In this document: positions 42,491-51,305 of the stretch, in pieces
Layout of the letters: the number at the start of each line of letters is the position of its first letter
How positions within the stretch are numbered: position 1 is the first letter of the stretch
DNA from: Hymenobacter telluris
GTDB taxonomy: Bacteria > Bacteroidota > Bacteroidia > Cytophagales > Hymenobacteraceae
Reading direction: 5' to 3'
NCBI RefSeq assembly: GCF_017313265.1
Contig: NZ_JAFLQZ010000001.1
Coordinates: 124,001-188,000, forward strand
Length of the DNA: 64,000 nucleotides
The notes under the pieces: generated by a model
What the model was told of the DNA's origin: nothing
Seen by the model: the letters and a program-made list of their open reading frames with translations, nothing else
Database searches by the model: none
Made by a program: the position numbers and the translations under genes

Positions 42491-43294
42491 TTAGCGCATT
42501 ACCATGTTTTTCAGCGAGATGATATACTCGTGAGCGGCGGCATCGTGGCGAATGGTGTAAGTGGTGGGGAAGTATTTGCCCGTTACCTCATACACAGCGG
42601 GCTGCTTGATGGCCTGTTCAATGCTGACGCCCGGTACTAGCAAGGCCTTGGTGAACATAGGTTCAATGAACGTAACGCGGCCATCGTAGGTGCCATAGAT
42701 GAAGGTGTGCGAGAAAGTGCCACTAGGGGCGTATTCGGGGCTGGTGGGGTCCACCCAGTGGCGGCCCATCATGGGCACGGTACGGCCCGGCGCAACGTTA
42801 GGTGGCGTGATGTAGCCAGCTGGTAGTTTGCTGGCCGCCGGAAAAATGTCGCCTTTCGGGTCGTCGAGCGTGATGCTGTGCTGCACTGCGGTAGGCTGCA
42901 TGTAGAAGTGGGCATCAAAATGCGGAAGCGTATAAATCTGATTTGGTTCGTGGCCGGTAGGGTTCCAGTCAAGCGAAATGTGGTCGAATGGCATTGCAGC
43001 AGTGGCCTTGGCGGTGGGTAGCGCTACGTCGTACATGGTACCTATAGCCGGGGTGGCGGGCAGGCTGTTCAAAGAAGCCTCCGACACGGCCACGCCAATT
43101 TCGGTGGGGGTGCCGTTGGCGTCAGTAGCCACAAAGCTGCGGGCCGTACCGCTGCCTACTTGCACCTTGGGGCCGTAAGCCGTGGCGGGTTCGTCGTTGT
43201 CTTTGTCGCAGGCCACCAGCAGTGGGCTCGTACATGCCAGTACCGCCAGCGCAAAGCGGCAACTTGTAAAGAGAGAGGGGGTAAAGTTGTTCAT
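42491..43294 (-). CDS. Lipoprotein, TTHB210-like/DUF5602-type (tentative)
   Basis: A 267-residue protein with a lipoprotein signal peptide and lipobox LLVAC (cysteine at residue 29). The mature part contains NQIYTLPHFDAHFYM, GRHWVDPTSPEY and a C-terminal FPTTYTIRHDAAAHEYIISL. The HFDxHFY motif suggests a metal-binding family I recall as TTHB210-like/DUF5602; this name is from memory. Location is the periplasm or outer membrane. A TAnnTTTG promoter lies 20 bp upstream of the ATG. Confidence 0.7.
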   Translation of the reverse strand: MNNFTPSLFTSCRFALAVLACTSPLLVACDKDNDEPATAYGPKVQVGSGTARSFVATDANGTPTEIGVAVSEASLNSLPATPAIGTMYDVALPTAKATAAMPFDHISLDWNPTGHEPNQIYTLPHFDAHFYMQPTAVQHSITLDDPKGDIFPAASKLPAGYITPPNVAPGRTVPMMGRHWVDPTSPEYAPSGTFSHTFIYGTYDGRVTFIEPMFTKALLVPGVSIEQAIKQPAVYEVTGKYFPTTYTIRHDAAAHEYIISLKNMVMR

Positions 43295-43313
43295 AGCGAG
43301 TAAAGTGAGGACG

Positions 43314-43321
43314 CAAAAATA
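43314..43321 (-). promoter_or_regulatory. Promoter -7 element TATTTTTG for the lipoprotein gene
   Basis: An exact TAnnTTTG match on the minus strand, 20 bp upstream of the ATG, at the edge of an A+T-rich intergenic stretch (43316-43400). That stretch also carries TACTTTG on the plus strand, one base short of the consensus. Confidence 0.65.
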
Positions 43322-43510
43322 CTGTTTATTAAATATAGTTATTTGTTAATAAATGATTAATTAATGTCGCTGAGCAGTAGAATTACTTTGTAATAAGATG
43401 GTATAATTCGCCTTCTTGATGTGCAGGAAGAATGGGCCGATAGGGTCCACCCCAACCTGAACCTTGGAAACCCGTTACTTACTCGTTGCCACGCTGCTAT
43501 TCCTTATTTC

Positions 43511-44956
43511 ATGACCCCAATCCCTACTGCTCCTTCGGCGCCAGCCGCCCACACCGCCGCCGACATTCCCAAAGACAACAAGCGTATCACTACCGGCTGG
43601 ACCTTCTATGATTGGGCCAATTCGGTGTATCCGCTGGTAATTACTTCCAGCATTTTCCCCATCTATTGGGGCTCCATGGTCAAGGCCGTTACGGGCACCG
43701 ACAGCGGCAAGTCGCCAGTGGAATTTCTGGGCCTGCACGTTCCCGGCACGTCGTTGCAGAACTACTCGGTATCGGCTGCCTTCCTAATTATTGCCCTTAT
43801 CAGTCCGCTGCTCACTTCTTTAGCTGACTACTCGGGCCGCAAAAAGCTGTTCCTCCAGATTTTCTGCTACATCGGGGCCATTTCCTGCGCGGGCTTGTAT
43901 TTCTTCGAGCCCAATACATTCACCATCAGCGTGTTTGTATTTATCATGGCAACAGTAGGCTTCTCGGGCTCTATCGTCTTCTACAATTCCTACCTGCCCG
44001 ATATTTCCTCGGAAGAGAAGTTCGATTCTCTGTCGGCGCGGGGCTTTTCTATGGGCTATATTGGGTCGGTGCTGTTGCTGGTCATGTGCTTGATGCTGAT
44101 TCAGGGGCCCACACTGTCGGGTACGCCTATGTTTGGGCTTACTGCGGGCGAAGCCACCCGGTACAGCTTTCTGCTCACCGGCGTTTGGTGGGCCGGTTTC
44201 GCCCAGATTCCCTTCTTCACGCTGCCACCCGACCGAGGCCGCCCCGCGGGTGCCGCTTCCGAGTCGGGTTGGCTGCTCAACGGTTTCCGGGAACTGGGCA
44301 AAGTGTGGGAAGAAACCAAGCATCAGCCCAACCTAAAGCGTTTCTTACTGGCCTACTTCACTTACAACATGGGTGTGCAAACGGTAATGTACGTGGCCAC
44401 GCTGTTCGGCGACGAAGAACTGCATTTGGATAGTAAGTCGCTCATCATCACCATTCTATTACTTCAGATTGTAGGCATTCTGGGCGCTTATCTATTCGCC
44501 AAGCTCTCGGAGCGCATTGGCAATACGCGCGCCCTCAGCTGGGCGGTATTCATCTGGATGCTGATTTGTATTGCCGGCTATTTCGTGCAGGCTGGCTGGA
44601 CTTTCTACGCCTTGGCAGCCGTAATCGGCCTCACCATGGGCGCCGTACAAAGTCTCTCGCGCTCCACCTATTCCAAGATTATTCCGGAAAATACGCCCAA
44701 CTCTGCTGCTTACTTCAGCTTTTTCGATGTAACCGAGAAAGTAGGTATCGTAATTGGCCTGGTAGTATTTGGCGGTATCTCGCAGATAATGGGGGGCAAT
44801 ATGCGCTACAGCATTCTGGCCCTGATTGTGTTCTTCATTCTGGGGCTGATATTCCTGCTCCAACTCCGTGGCCGCAAGCTCCGCGAGGATGCCGATGAAA
44901 CGCTGGCACCACCGCCCGCCACCCCCAATGCAGGCATGCCCGCCACCAGAAAATAA
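43511..44956 (+). CDS. MFS transporter, UMF1 (Atg22-like) family
   Basis: A 481-residue transporter with about twelve membrane segments. TGWTFYDWANSVYPLVITSSIFP at the first helix is the signature of the UMF1/vacuole-effluxer-like family. SLSRSTYSKIIPENTPNSAAYFSFFD between helices 9 and 10 is also typical. Substrates are unknown; eukaryotic relatives export amino acids. ATG 43511 is preferred over a frame start 90 bp upstream because it places the helix at the usual distance. A hairpin (CACGAGCACC at 44980, complement at 44999) terminates it. Confidence 0.88.
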   Translation: MTPIPTAPSAPAAHTAADIPKDNKRITTGWTFYDWANSVYPLVITSSIFPIYWGSMVKAVTGTDSGKSPVEFLGLHVPGTSLQNYSVSAAFLIIALISPLLTSLADYSGRKKLFLQIFCYIGAISCAGLYFFEPNTFTISVFVFIMATVGFSGSIVFYNSYLPDISSEEKFDSLSARGFSMGYIGSVLLLVMCLMLIQGPTLSGTPMFGLTAGEATRYSFLLTGVWWAGFAQIPFFTLPPDRGRPAGAASESGWLLNGFRELGKVWEETKHQPNLKRFLLAYFTYNMGVQTVMYVATLFGDEELHLDSKSLIITILLLQIVGILGAYLFAKLSERIGNTRALSWAVFIWMLICIAGYFVQAGWTFYALAAVIGLTMGAVQSLSRSTYSKIIPENTPNSAAYFSFFDVTEKVGIVIGLVVFGGISQIMGGNMRYSILALIVFFILGLIFLLQLRGRKLREDADETLAPPPATPNAGMPATRK

Positions 44957-44979
44957 TGTCAATTGATTTTAGATTCTTG

Positions 44980-45008
44980 CACGAGCACCTAAGTTTTCGG
45001 TGCTCGTG
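44980..45008 (+). terminator. Terminator of the UMF1 gene
   Basis: A perfect 10-bp stem CACGAGCACC/GGTGCTCGTG with a 9-base loop, 24 bp after the stop. Confidence 0.75.
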
Positions 45009-45048
45009 TTACTTCTGGGCTTACACCTGCTTTTCCACATCATCAGCA

Positions 45049-45561
45049 ATGTATACTTCTTCCCTCCAACAGAACATTCTGGCTGAACTCCACCATGAGC
45101 TAGCCAGTACCCGCCGCATTCTTGAACGGGTGCCCTTCGACCAAGCCGACTTCAAGCCGCACCCTAAAAGCATGAGCTTGTGGCAGCTAGCTACCCACGT
45201 GGTCAATCTGTTAGCCTTCAAGACGCTTTTTGTCACCCACGACTCGCGCGACTTCCTCGACCCAAACGCGCCCAAACCCGGCCCAACGCCTACGAGCCAT
45301 GCCGAACTGCTGGAACGTTTTGAGGAGTACAGCACAACGTTGCGGAAGGAACTACAGGCCAGTACCAACGAGCATCTGACTCATAATTTCAAACTGCACC
45401 GCGGTGAGCAGGTCATCTTCGACCATCCCAAGGGTACCGCCCTCCGCATTATGGGCCTCAACCACAGCATCCATCACCGGGGGCAACTAACGGTGTATCT
45501 GCGCCTGCTCGATATTCCCGTGCCCGGCCTCTATGGCCCCAGCGCCGATGATAAGAATTAG
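45049..45561 (+). CDS. DinB family protein
   Basis: A 170-residue four-helix-bundle protein of the DinB/YfiT-like superfamily. The three metal-binding histidines can be placed: LATHVVN at about residue 48, and NHSIHHRGQLTVYLR near the C-terminus, which is the family hallmark. Members include thiol-dependent S-transferases and damage-inducible proteins; the reaction of this one is unknown. ATG 45049 gives the canonical length. Its stop codon lies within the left arm of the site G hairpin. Confidence 0.87.
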   Translation: MYTSSLQQNILAELHHELASTRRILERVPFDQADFKPHPKSMSLWQLATHVVNLLAFKTLFVTHDSRDFLDPNAPKPGPTPTSHAELLERFEEYSTTLRKELQASTNEHLTHNFKLHRGEQVIFDHPKGTALRIMGLNHSIHHRGQLTVYLRLLDIPVPGLYGPSADDKN

Positions 45562-45629
45562 GAAGTAAAAATTGACCGTTCACCATCGTACTTGGAGTCG
45601 TTGAACGGCCAATTTTTACTTTTTAATTC
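45555..45629. repeat. Heptad-type inverted repeat (site G) over two stop codons
   Basis: Arms 45555-45582 and 45602-45629 pair over 28 bp with three mismatches. In the reverse complement of the right arm, units such as TTAAGAA and TTAAAAA follow each other. The left arm includes the DinB stop codon and the right arm the stop of the convergent amidohydrolase, so it may terminate both genes. Confidence 0.75.
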
Positions 45630-47272
45630 TTAATTGAAAACACCTGCTCGCCGGCAATCCAAGTCTGCTGCACTTTGGCGCCGCGTAGCTTCTCTTTCGG
45701 GGCCTCCAGCAGGTCGGTGTCCAGTACCACAAAGTCGGCGGCCATGCCGGGTTGGATGCTGCCTTTCTGCTTGTCCTGGAAGGCGGCGTGGGCGGCCCAG
45801 GTGGTCATGCCGCGCAAGGCGTCGGGGCGGCTGAGGGCGTTTTCCATCTGGAAGCCGCTAGCTGGGTAGTTCTTGGCATCCTGCCGGGCCACGGCCGAGT
45901 GAAAGCCGAACAGCGGGTTGATGTCTTCCACCGGAAAGTCGGAGCCAATGGCTACCTGGCCATATTGCTCACGCAGGGCGCGGTAGGCGTAAGCGGTTTT
46001 CAGGCGCTCAGCCCCGAGCCGTTCCCCGGCCCAGTACATATCAGAAGTGGCGTGCGTGGGCTGCACCGAAGGCACAATGCTGAACTGTCCGAACTTCACC
46101 ATATCGGCCTTGCTCACCACCTGGGCGTGCTCGATGCGCCAGCGCCGGTCGTTTTTGCCCTTTAGCACTTCGCCGTAAATGTCAAGCAGCAGGCGGTTGC
46201 TGGAGTCGCCGATGGCGTGGGTGTTCATCTGGAACTTGCTGGCGGCTAGCTCTTTCGCCAAGGTTCGATAATCGGCAATGGACGAAAGCAGAAAGCCGGT
46301 TTCCCGAGGCTTGTCGGTGTAGGGGTGCAGCAGGCAGGCCCCGCGGGAGCCCAAAGCGCCATCGGCGTACACCTTGAAGCTGCACACCGTCAGGCGGTCT
46401 TCCATCACCGGGCCGTTCTTCAGATAATAGTCCTTGTTGGCCTTGGTGGGATTGAGCATGGCGTACAGGCGCAGCTTCAGCTTGCCTTGCTGCTGCAACG
46501 CCGCCATCTGGTCGATGTTGGCCTTATCAAGGCCGGCGTCGGCGAGGCTGGTAAGGCCCACGGCTAAGCAGCGCTGCTGGCCTTCCAGCAGCAACGTACT
46601 GGCTTCGGCCGCCGTCGGCTCCGGAATCTTCACTGCTACCAGGTCCACCGCATTGTCAACCAGCAAGCCAGTCAGGCGGCCAGTGGCGTCTTTAGTAATG
46701 GTGCCGCCGCTGATGGGAGTGCGGGTGGAAACGCCCGCTAAATCCAGCGCCTTCTGGTTGACGAGGGCCGCATGCCCATCCACCCGCACGATAAATACCG
46801 GCGTGTCCGGAAACAGCACATCCAGCGTGTCTTTGGTTGGGAACTGCTTGCCGGGCCAGTCGTTTTGGTCCCAGCCGCGGCCGGTAAGCCAGGCGGCCTG
46901 CGGGTATTGCCGGCGTTGCTCTTGCAGCTTCTGTACCACCTGCTCCCATGAGGCGGTACCCACCAAATCAGCATCGCGCAAGCCCAGGGCGTAGCGGTAA
47001 AAGTGGCAATGCGCGTCGTAGAAGCCCGGGTAGATGAATTGCCCGTGCGCGTCAACCTCCTGCTTGGCTTCGAATTTCTTTCGCACTTCGTCGGCCGTGC
47101 CCACCGCCACAAACTTGCCATCCTGCACAGCAAAGGCCGTGGCTTTGCTGAAAGCGGAATCGACGGTGTACACGGTGGCATTATACACCACCAAATCAAC
47201 GGGCCGCCGCGACTGGCAACCACTCAGCAGACTTACCAACAAGCCTGCGGCAAACAAGAAAATCCGGTTCAT
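45623..47272 (-). CDS. YtcJ-like amidohydrolase lipoprotein
   Basis: A 549-residue exported amidohydrolase with a lipobox LLSGC (cysteine at residue 19). Metal ligands are in YPGFYDAHCHFYRYALG (HxH), the motif GRGWDQNDWPGKQFPTK is diagnostic of the YtcJ/Nfd group, and IGSDFPVEDINP near the C-terminus gives the last Asp. The substrate is unknown for most members. ATG 47272 gives the signal peptide. It lies 20 bp downstream of the 149-residue gene and is probably co-transcribed with it. Confidence 0.88.
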   Translation of the reverse strand: MNRIFLFAAGLLVSLLSGCQSRRPVDLVVYNATVYTVDSAFSKATAFAVQDGKFVAVGTADEVRKKFEAKQEVDAHGQFIYPGFYDAHCHFYRYALGLRDADLVGTASWEQVVQKLQEQRRQYPQAAWLTGRGWDQNDWPGKQFPTKDTLDVLFPDTPVFIVRVDGHAALVNQKALDLAGVSTRTPISGGTITKDATGRLTGLLVDNAVDLVAVKIPEPTAAEASTLLLEGQQRCLAVGLTSLADAGLDKANIDQMAALQQQGKLKLRLYAMLNPTKANKDYYLKNGPVMEDRLTVCSFKVYADGALGSRGACLLHPYTDKPRETGFLLSSIADYRTLAKELAASKFQMNTHAIGDSSNRLLLDIYGEVLKGKNDRRWRIEHAQVVSKADMVKFGQFSIVPSVQPTHATSDMYWAGERLGAERLKTAYAYRALREQYGQVAIGSDFPVEDINPLFGFHSAVARQDAKNYPASGFQMENALSRPDALRGMTTWAAHAAFQDKQKGSIQPGMAADFVVLDTDLLEAPKEKLRGAKVQQTWIAGEQVFSIKN

Positions 47273-47292
47273 AAGCGCGAAGGTACGCGCCT

Positions 47293-47742
47293 CTAAGCGG
47301 TTTTGCGGCGGCGAATTTTGGCATCCTGCTGGCGGCAATCCTGAAGCCAGGCCAGCGCTTCTTCTTGCACCGTGAACCGTTCTATGCGGTAAGAACGGTC
47401 GTCGTAGTACGCGGCATTCGGAACGTTAGGGTCGGCCAGGGAACCGGCCAGCTGGTGCGGCGCCATCAGATAGGCAATGTACACCGGCCGCCGCAGCCGC
47501 AAAGGCAGCTGAGGAAAAAACTCTTCCAATATCCATTGCAGGTCGGCAGCACTTACGCCGCTGGCCCGGCCACTCAGATTGATCAGCCAAAAGCGGCAGC
47601 GGCGCGATACTGCCTCGTCGAGCATGGCCTTGTAGCCACGCTGTAATTCAAAAGGCATAACCCCACGGCGCCAGTGGGCTGCCAGCACCCGCGGTATAGC
47701 CTGATACTCAATATCAAGGTAGGTAGAGGAAAAAGAACCCAT
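47293..47742 (-). CDS. Hypothetical STAS/SpoIIAA-like protein
   Basis: A 149-residue cytoplasmic protein. The pattern GYKAMLDEAVSRRCRFWLINLSGRASGVSAADLQWILEEFFPQL alternates strands and helices in a manner like SpoIIAA-like/STAS domains, with RIERFTVQEEALAWLQDC as the final helix. This fold is an inference; no phospho-acceptor serine can be assigned. ATG 47742 was selected over a longer frame whose extra 43 residues look like non-coding DNA. It is directly upstream of the amidohydrolase. Confidence 0.6.
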   Translation of the reverse strand: MGSFSSTYLDIEYQAIPRVLAAHWRRGVMPFELQRGYKAMLDEAVSRRCRFWLINLSGRASGVSAADLQWILEEFFPQLPLRLRRPVYIAYLMAPHQLAGSLADPNVPNAAYYDDRSYRIERFTVQEEALAWLQDCRQQDAKIRRRKTA

Positions 47743-47895
47743 GCAGAATAGTTGTCTCGGCGGATAGGAAATCAGAATGAATAAGGAAAAGTAAGAAGAA
47801 AGTAAACTGCAAAAAAATCCCCGGTAACTACAAGTCACCGGGGAGCGTCTTTTAAGCTTGGTTGCAAGCAAGTACAGTCTGGTTATTGGGTTGCA

Positions 47896-48669
47896 CTATT
47901 CAAAGCGCATATGCTTCACCGATTCACCGGAGTTTTTCAGCTCCAACAGCGAGTCGATACCGATTTGGAGGTGGGCCTTCACAAAATCGGCTGTTACTTT
48001 CTTGTCACTTTCCGACGTTTTCACTCCCTCGGGCGTCATTGGGTTGTCGCTCACGAGCAGCAGCGCACCGTGCGGAATTTCGTTCACGAAGCCCACCGTG
48101 AAGATGGTAGCCGTTTCCATATCCACGGCCATAGCCCGAATCTGGCGCAGATACTCTTTGAAGTTCTCGTCGTGCTCCCACACGCGGCGGTTGGTGGTGT
48201 ACACGGTGCCGGTCCAGTAGTCTTTCTCGTGCTTCTTGATCATGCTGCTCACGGCCCGCTGCAAACGGAAGGAGGGCAGCGCCGGAATTTCGGCGGGCAG
48301 GTAGTCGTCGGAAGTACCTTCGCCGCGAATAGCGGCAATCGGCAGGATCAGGTCACCGAGTTTGGTTTTGCTTTTCAAGCCGCCGCACTTGCCCAGAAAA
48401 AGCGCCGCTTTCGGCTTGATGGCCGACAGCAAATCCATGACGGTAGCGGCCATGGGGGAGCCCATGCCGAAATTGATGATGGTAATACCGCCGGCTGTAG
48501 CCGTTTGCATCGGCTTATCGAGGCCGTGTACTTCTACGCCGAACTGCTCGGCAAACATGTGCACGTAGTTGAGGAAGTTGGTGAGCAGAATATACTGGCC
48601 GAACTCTTTCAGCGGTACGCCGGTGTAGCGGGGCAGCCAGTTTTCTACGATGTCTGATTTGTTCTTCAT
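47896..48669 (-). CDS. amn: AMP nucleosidase
   Basis: A 257-residue nucleoside phosphorylase-fold enzyme that splits AMP into adenine and ribose 5-phosphate. It has GGITIINFGMGSPMAATVMDLL (phosphate/ribose binding), AALFLGKCGGLK, and AVDMETATIFTVGF with the conserved Glu. VSDNPMTPEGVKTSESD near the end is typical of Bacteroidota Amn. It matches the short bacterial form and lacks the N-terminal domain of the E. coli enzyme. ATG 48669 is the canonical start (MKNKSDIVENWLPRYTG). Upstream lies repeat site H. Confidence 0.9.
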   Translation of the reverse strand: MKNKSDIVENWLPRYTGVPLKEFGQYILLTNFLNYVHMFAEQFGVEVHGLDKPMQTATAGGITIINFGMGSPMAATVMDLLSAIKPKAALFLGKCGGLKSKTKLGDLILPIAAIRGEGTSDDYLPAEIPALPSFRLQRAVSSMIKKHEKDYWTGTVYTTNRRVWEHDENFKEYLRQIRAMAVDMETATIFTVGFVNEIPHGALLLVSDNPMTPEGVKTSESDKKVTADFVKAHLQIGIDSLLELKNSGESVKHMRFE

Positions 48670-48765
48670 GTATTGAATTGTTGAAATTGCTGCAATATTG
48701 AATGGCTGCTTGTTCTCAAGGCTTACTGCACTGTCAGCCATTTAACAATGCAGCCATTAAAATAA
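48670..48765. repeat. Heptad-type inverted repeat (site H)
   Basis: Units such as TGAAATT and GCTGCAA occupy the left side. AATGGCTGC at 48701-48709 pairs with GCAGCCATT at 48750-48758. The array is directly upstream of amn, in its probable 5' leader. Confidence 0.5.
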
Positions 48766-48830
48766 AAAACCGCCGACCCTGCTAGAGGGCGACGGTACGG
48801 AATTGAAAGGCGGGAACAGTACCCAGGCCG

Positions 48831-48838
48831 TACCTTTG
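48831..48838 (+). promoter_or_regulatory. Promoter -7 element TACCTTTG placed just before an ATG
   Basis: An exact TAnnTTTG match ending 6 bp before the ATG at 48845. The predicted transcription start falls on or next to the start codon, so the mRNA may be leaderless. Confidence 0.7.
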
Positions 48839-48844
48839 GAGGTG

Positions 48845-49300
48845 ATGCAAGAGCTAAACCTGCCGCCTTTCGAGTACAAAGTTACGCAAACCGGCGAAAT
48901 TCTATATATCTGGGACGTGTTGCGCCGCAAGAACGTGGTGCTGACGCCCGAAGAATGGGTGCGCCAGCACATTCTTCATTATTTGATAAACCACCGGGGC
49001 TATCCGCGCGGCTTGCTGAGCATCGAGCGGGGCCACCGCTACAACCAGCGCCAGAAGCGCACCGACCTCTGGGCCCTCGGCCCCGACGGCACCCCGCTGC
49101 TGCTGGTGGAGTGCAAGCGCCCCACCGTGCCCATTACCGCCGCCGTGGCTCAGCAGGCCGCTATTTACAACCAAACCATTGGGGCGCCGCTGCTGCTGCT
49201 TACCAACGGCTTGCAGCATTTCTGCTGGCGCGTAAACCTCGCGCAGCGCACCAACGAGCGCCTAAGCGAAGTGCCGAGGTATGGTGAGATGGTGAAATAG
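48845..49300 (+). CDS. HsdR N-terminal domain protein (orphan)
   Basis: A 151-residue protein equal to the N-terminal nuclease domain of type I restriction R subunits. The PD-(D/E)xK elements are visible: RGLLSIERG, then RTDLWAL (Asp) and PLLLVECKRP (ExK). VVLTPEEWVRQHILHYLINHRGYP is strongly conserved among Bacteroidota stand-alone versions. There is no helicase domain, HsdM or HsdS nearby, so it is not a working type I system. Its role is unknown; a nuclease acting with other partners is possible. The last codons are part of the 8-nt repeat array of site I. Confidence 0.82.
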   Translation: MQELNLPPFEYKVTQTGEILYIWDVLRRKNVVLTPEEWVRQHILHYLINHRGYPRGLLSIERGHRYNQRQKRTDLWALGPDGTPLLLVECKRPTVPITAAVAQQAAIYNQTIGAPLLLLTNGLQHFCWRVNLAQRTNERLSEVPRYGEMVK

Positions 49301-49410
49301 TGAATTGGTGAGATGGTGAAGTGGTGAGTTTGATGTTCTGGTCGAGTGGTTTTGCGCAAGTGGCGCCAGCAGAACATCAAACTCACCACCTCACCACTTC
49401 ACCATCTCAC
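49281..49410. repeat. Octad-type inverted repeat (site I)
   Basis: An array of 8-nt units (for example GGTGAGAT then GGTGAAAT) runs from inside the end of the HsdR-N gene. Arms 49308-49340 and 49370-49410 pair, the right arm having one additional unit. It ends at the stop codon of the convergent sulfatase gene. Confidence 0.8.
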
Positions 49411-51302
49411 TACTTATAAAGCGTATTGTCGGCGAGGCCGTTGAGGTAGAACTGCACGCAGGCTTTTAGCTCGTTGCCGTATTGGCGGAGCTTCTGCGGG
49501 TCGGGGGCGGCGAGGGGCAGGGCGGGCAGGGCGTGGTTCTGGTAGGGGTAGAGGCGCACCTGGTTGTCGGCAGTGAGTTCGGCCACGTAGTCGGAGTGAA
49601 CGAGAAAGTAGCTGCCGCCGCTCAGAAACAGGGCGCGGCCGGTGGTACCGGCATCAAACACGGAGTAGCCGAACGGCAGCAGCGGCTGGCCCGGCGCCAA
49701 ACCCAGGTAGTCGAGGACGGTGGCCGGAATGTCGGCTTGCTGGGTGATGCGCTGCACGTTGGCGGCCGGTAAGGCGTGGCCGGGGTGAAACAGTAAGAGC
49801 GGCGTTTTGTAGGAGCCCAAGGTGTTCTGGTACTCGGGCCGCAGGGTTTGGGAAGTGTGGTCGGCCAGCACAATAAACAGCGTATTCTGGTACCACGGCT
49901 GCCGGGCGGCGGCTTTGAAAAACTGCCGCAGCGCAAAATCAGTGTACTGCACGGAAGCGTGAATCGGCAGCTCGCCGGCCGTGAACTTGCCTTTGTACTG
50001 CGCCGGCACCGGGAACGGCTCGTGCGAAGTCAGGGTGAAAACCGTGGAGAAGAACGGCTGTTTCTGTTGCCCCAGCTTCTGGGCGAAGTACTGCAAATAC
50101 GGCTCATCAAAAATACCCCAGTGCCCATCGAAATCCGGGCTGGCGGTGCCGCCGGGGTATTCGCTCAGGCCGTAGTACTGCTGAATGCCCGTAATGCCGG
50201 CGAAGGTATTGAAGCCCATGGTACCGTTGGTAGCCCCGTGAAACACCGAGGTAGCATAGCCCTGCCGGCCCAGCAGCTCACCCAGCCCGTGCAGCTCATC
50301 GGTTTGGAAGTCGGAGGTGATAAACGAGTTTTCGGTGAGGGCCGGCAAGCCCGCCAGCACGGCCGGCAGGGCCTCAATGGAGCGGCGGCCGTTGGCGTAG
50401 TGCTGCCGAAAAAACAGGCCCTGCGTAGCCAGCGAATCGAAGAACGGCGTGTAGCCCTGGCCGCCGTTTTCAATACCGTTGTACTCGGACGCAAAGCTTT
50501 CAATCAGCAGAATCACCACATTATCACGCGGCGCACCGGGGCGCGGGCCGGGCGGGCGGGCCGCCAGCGCCGGCTTCAGGGCTGCCATTGAGGGGAAATA
50601 CGTGCGGCGTTCCGGTGGTTCGGCACGCAAGCTTTTCAGGAAGGTGAATGTGCTGTTTAAGGCCACGTGGCCCAGAATAGGCGGGGTTTGCATGAAGGCA
50701 TGGCCGGTGCGCAGCGGCTTGAGTTGCACCCCGCCCCGGATGCCCAGCACCGTAAGGCCCACCAACAGCAGCACCTCTACAATCGGCTGCCACACTCGCC
50801 GCTTGGGGTGGGCCTGGTAATAGGTGGCGTCGGCTTCGGAAGGCATGGGGTAGAAGTACCACACCAGCCCAGAAAGCACCGCAAACGGAATCAGCAGAAA
50901 CCAGTAGTGCCCTGCCAGCTGCCCCGCCTGCCGCTGAATATCATCGGTGATGGTGAACAGCTCGTTGGTGGTGCGGCGCCCAATAAACTTGAAATACTGC
51001 GTGTCAATCAGGTTCAGGGCAATACCAATGGCATTGAGGATCAGGTAGAAGCCGCGTAGAAACCCTTGCCAGCGGGAGCTGAAAACCGGCACCAACGACA
51101 GCCCCAGAAACGGCACGTTGAGCAGCAGCAGCGCCGAAATATCATACCGGAAGCCGTGCCAGAATGCCAGCAGCACCTGCCCCGTAGGGGCCTCCTGGAA
51201 TACGCTGCGGTTAGCCCAGTAAAAGCCCAGCCGGAGCAGCACATACACGCCCATCAGTAGCAGCAACCGACGCAGCAACAGGCGCAAAAGCGGTGAAATC
51301 AT
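49410..51302 (-). CDS. LTA synthase-like membrane sulfatase (alkaline phosphatase superfamily)
   Basis: A 630-residue protein with five N-terminal membrane helices (about residues 8-190) and a periplasmic sulfatase-type domain. NVVILLIESFASEYNG binds metal (Glu). The likely nucleophile is the serine of GRRSIEALPAVLAG. Metal ligands recur in FHGATNGTMGFNTF and LFIVLADHTSQ. This is the plan of LtaS and of MdoB-type phosphoglycerol transferases, which move polar head groups from lipids to glycans. In a Gram-negative it probably decorates a periplasmic or surface glycan. ATG 51302. Confidence 0.9.
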   Translation of the reverse strand: MISPLLRLLLRRLLLLMGVYVLLRLGFYWANRSVFQEAPTGQVLLAFWHGFRYDISALLLLNVPFLGLSLVPVFSSRWQGFLRGFYLILNAIGIALNLIDTQYFKFIGRRTTNELFTITDDIQRQAGQLAGHYWFLLIPFAVLSGLVWYFYPMPSEADATYYQAHPKRRVWQPIVEVLLLVGLTVLGIRGGVQLKPLRTGHAFMQTPPILGHVALNSTFTFLKSLRAEPPERRTYFPSMAALKPALAARPPGPRPGAPRDNVVILLIESFASEYNGIENGGQGYTPFFDSLATQGLFFRQHYANGRRSIEALPAVLAGLPALTENSFITSDFQTDELHGLGELLGRQGYATSVFHGATNGTMGFNTFAGITGIQQYYGLSEYPGGTASPDFDGHWGIFDEPYLQYFAQKLGQQKQPFFSTVFTLTSHEPFPVPAQYKGKFTAGELPIHASVQYTDFALRQFFKAAARQPWYQNTLFIVLADHTSQTLRPEYQNTLGSYKTPLLLFHPGHALPAANVQRITQQADIPATVLDYLGLAPGQPLLPFGYSVFDAGTTGRALFLSGGSYFLVHSDYVAELTADNQVRLYPYQNHALPALPLAAPDPQKLRQYGNELKACVQFYLNGLADNTLYK

Positions 51303-51305
51303 GAG

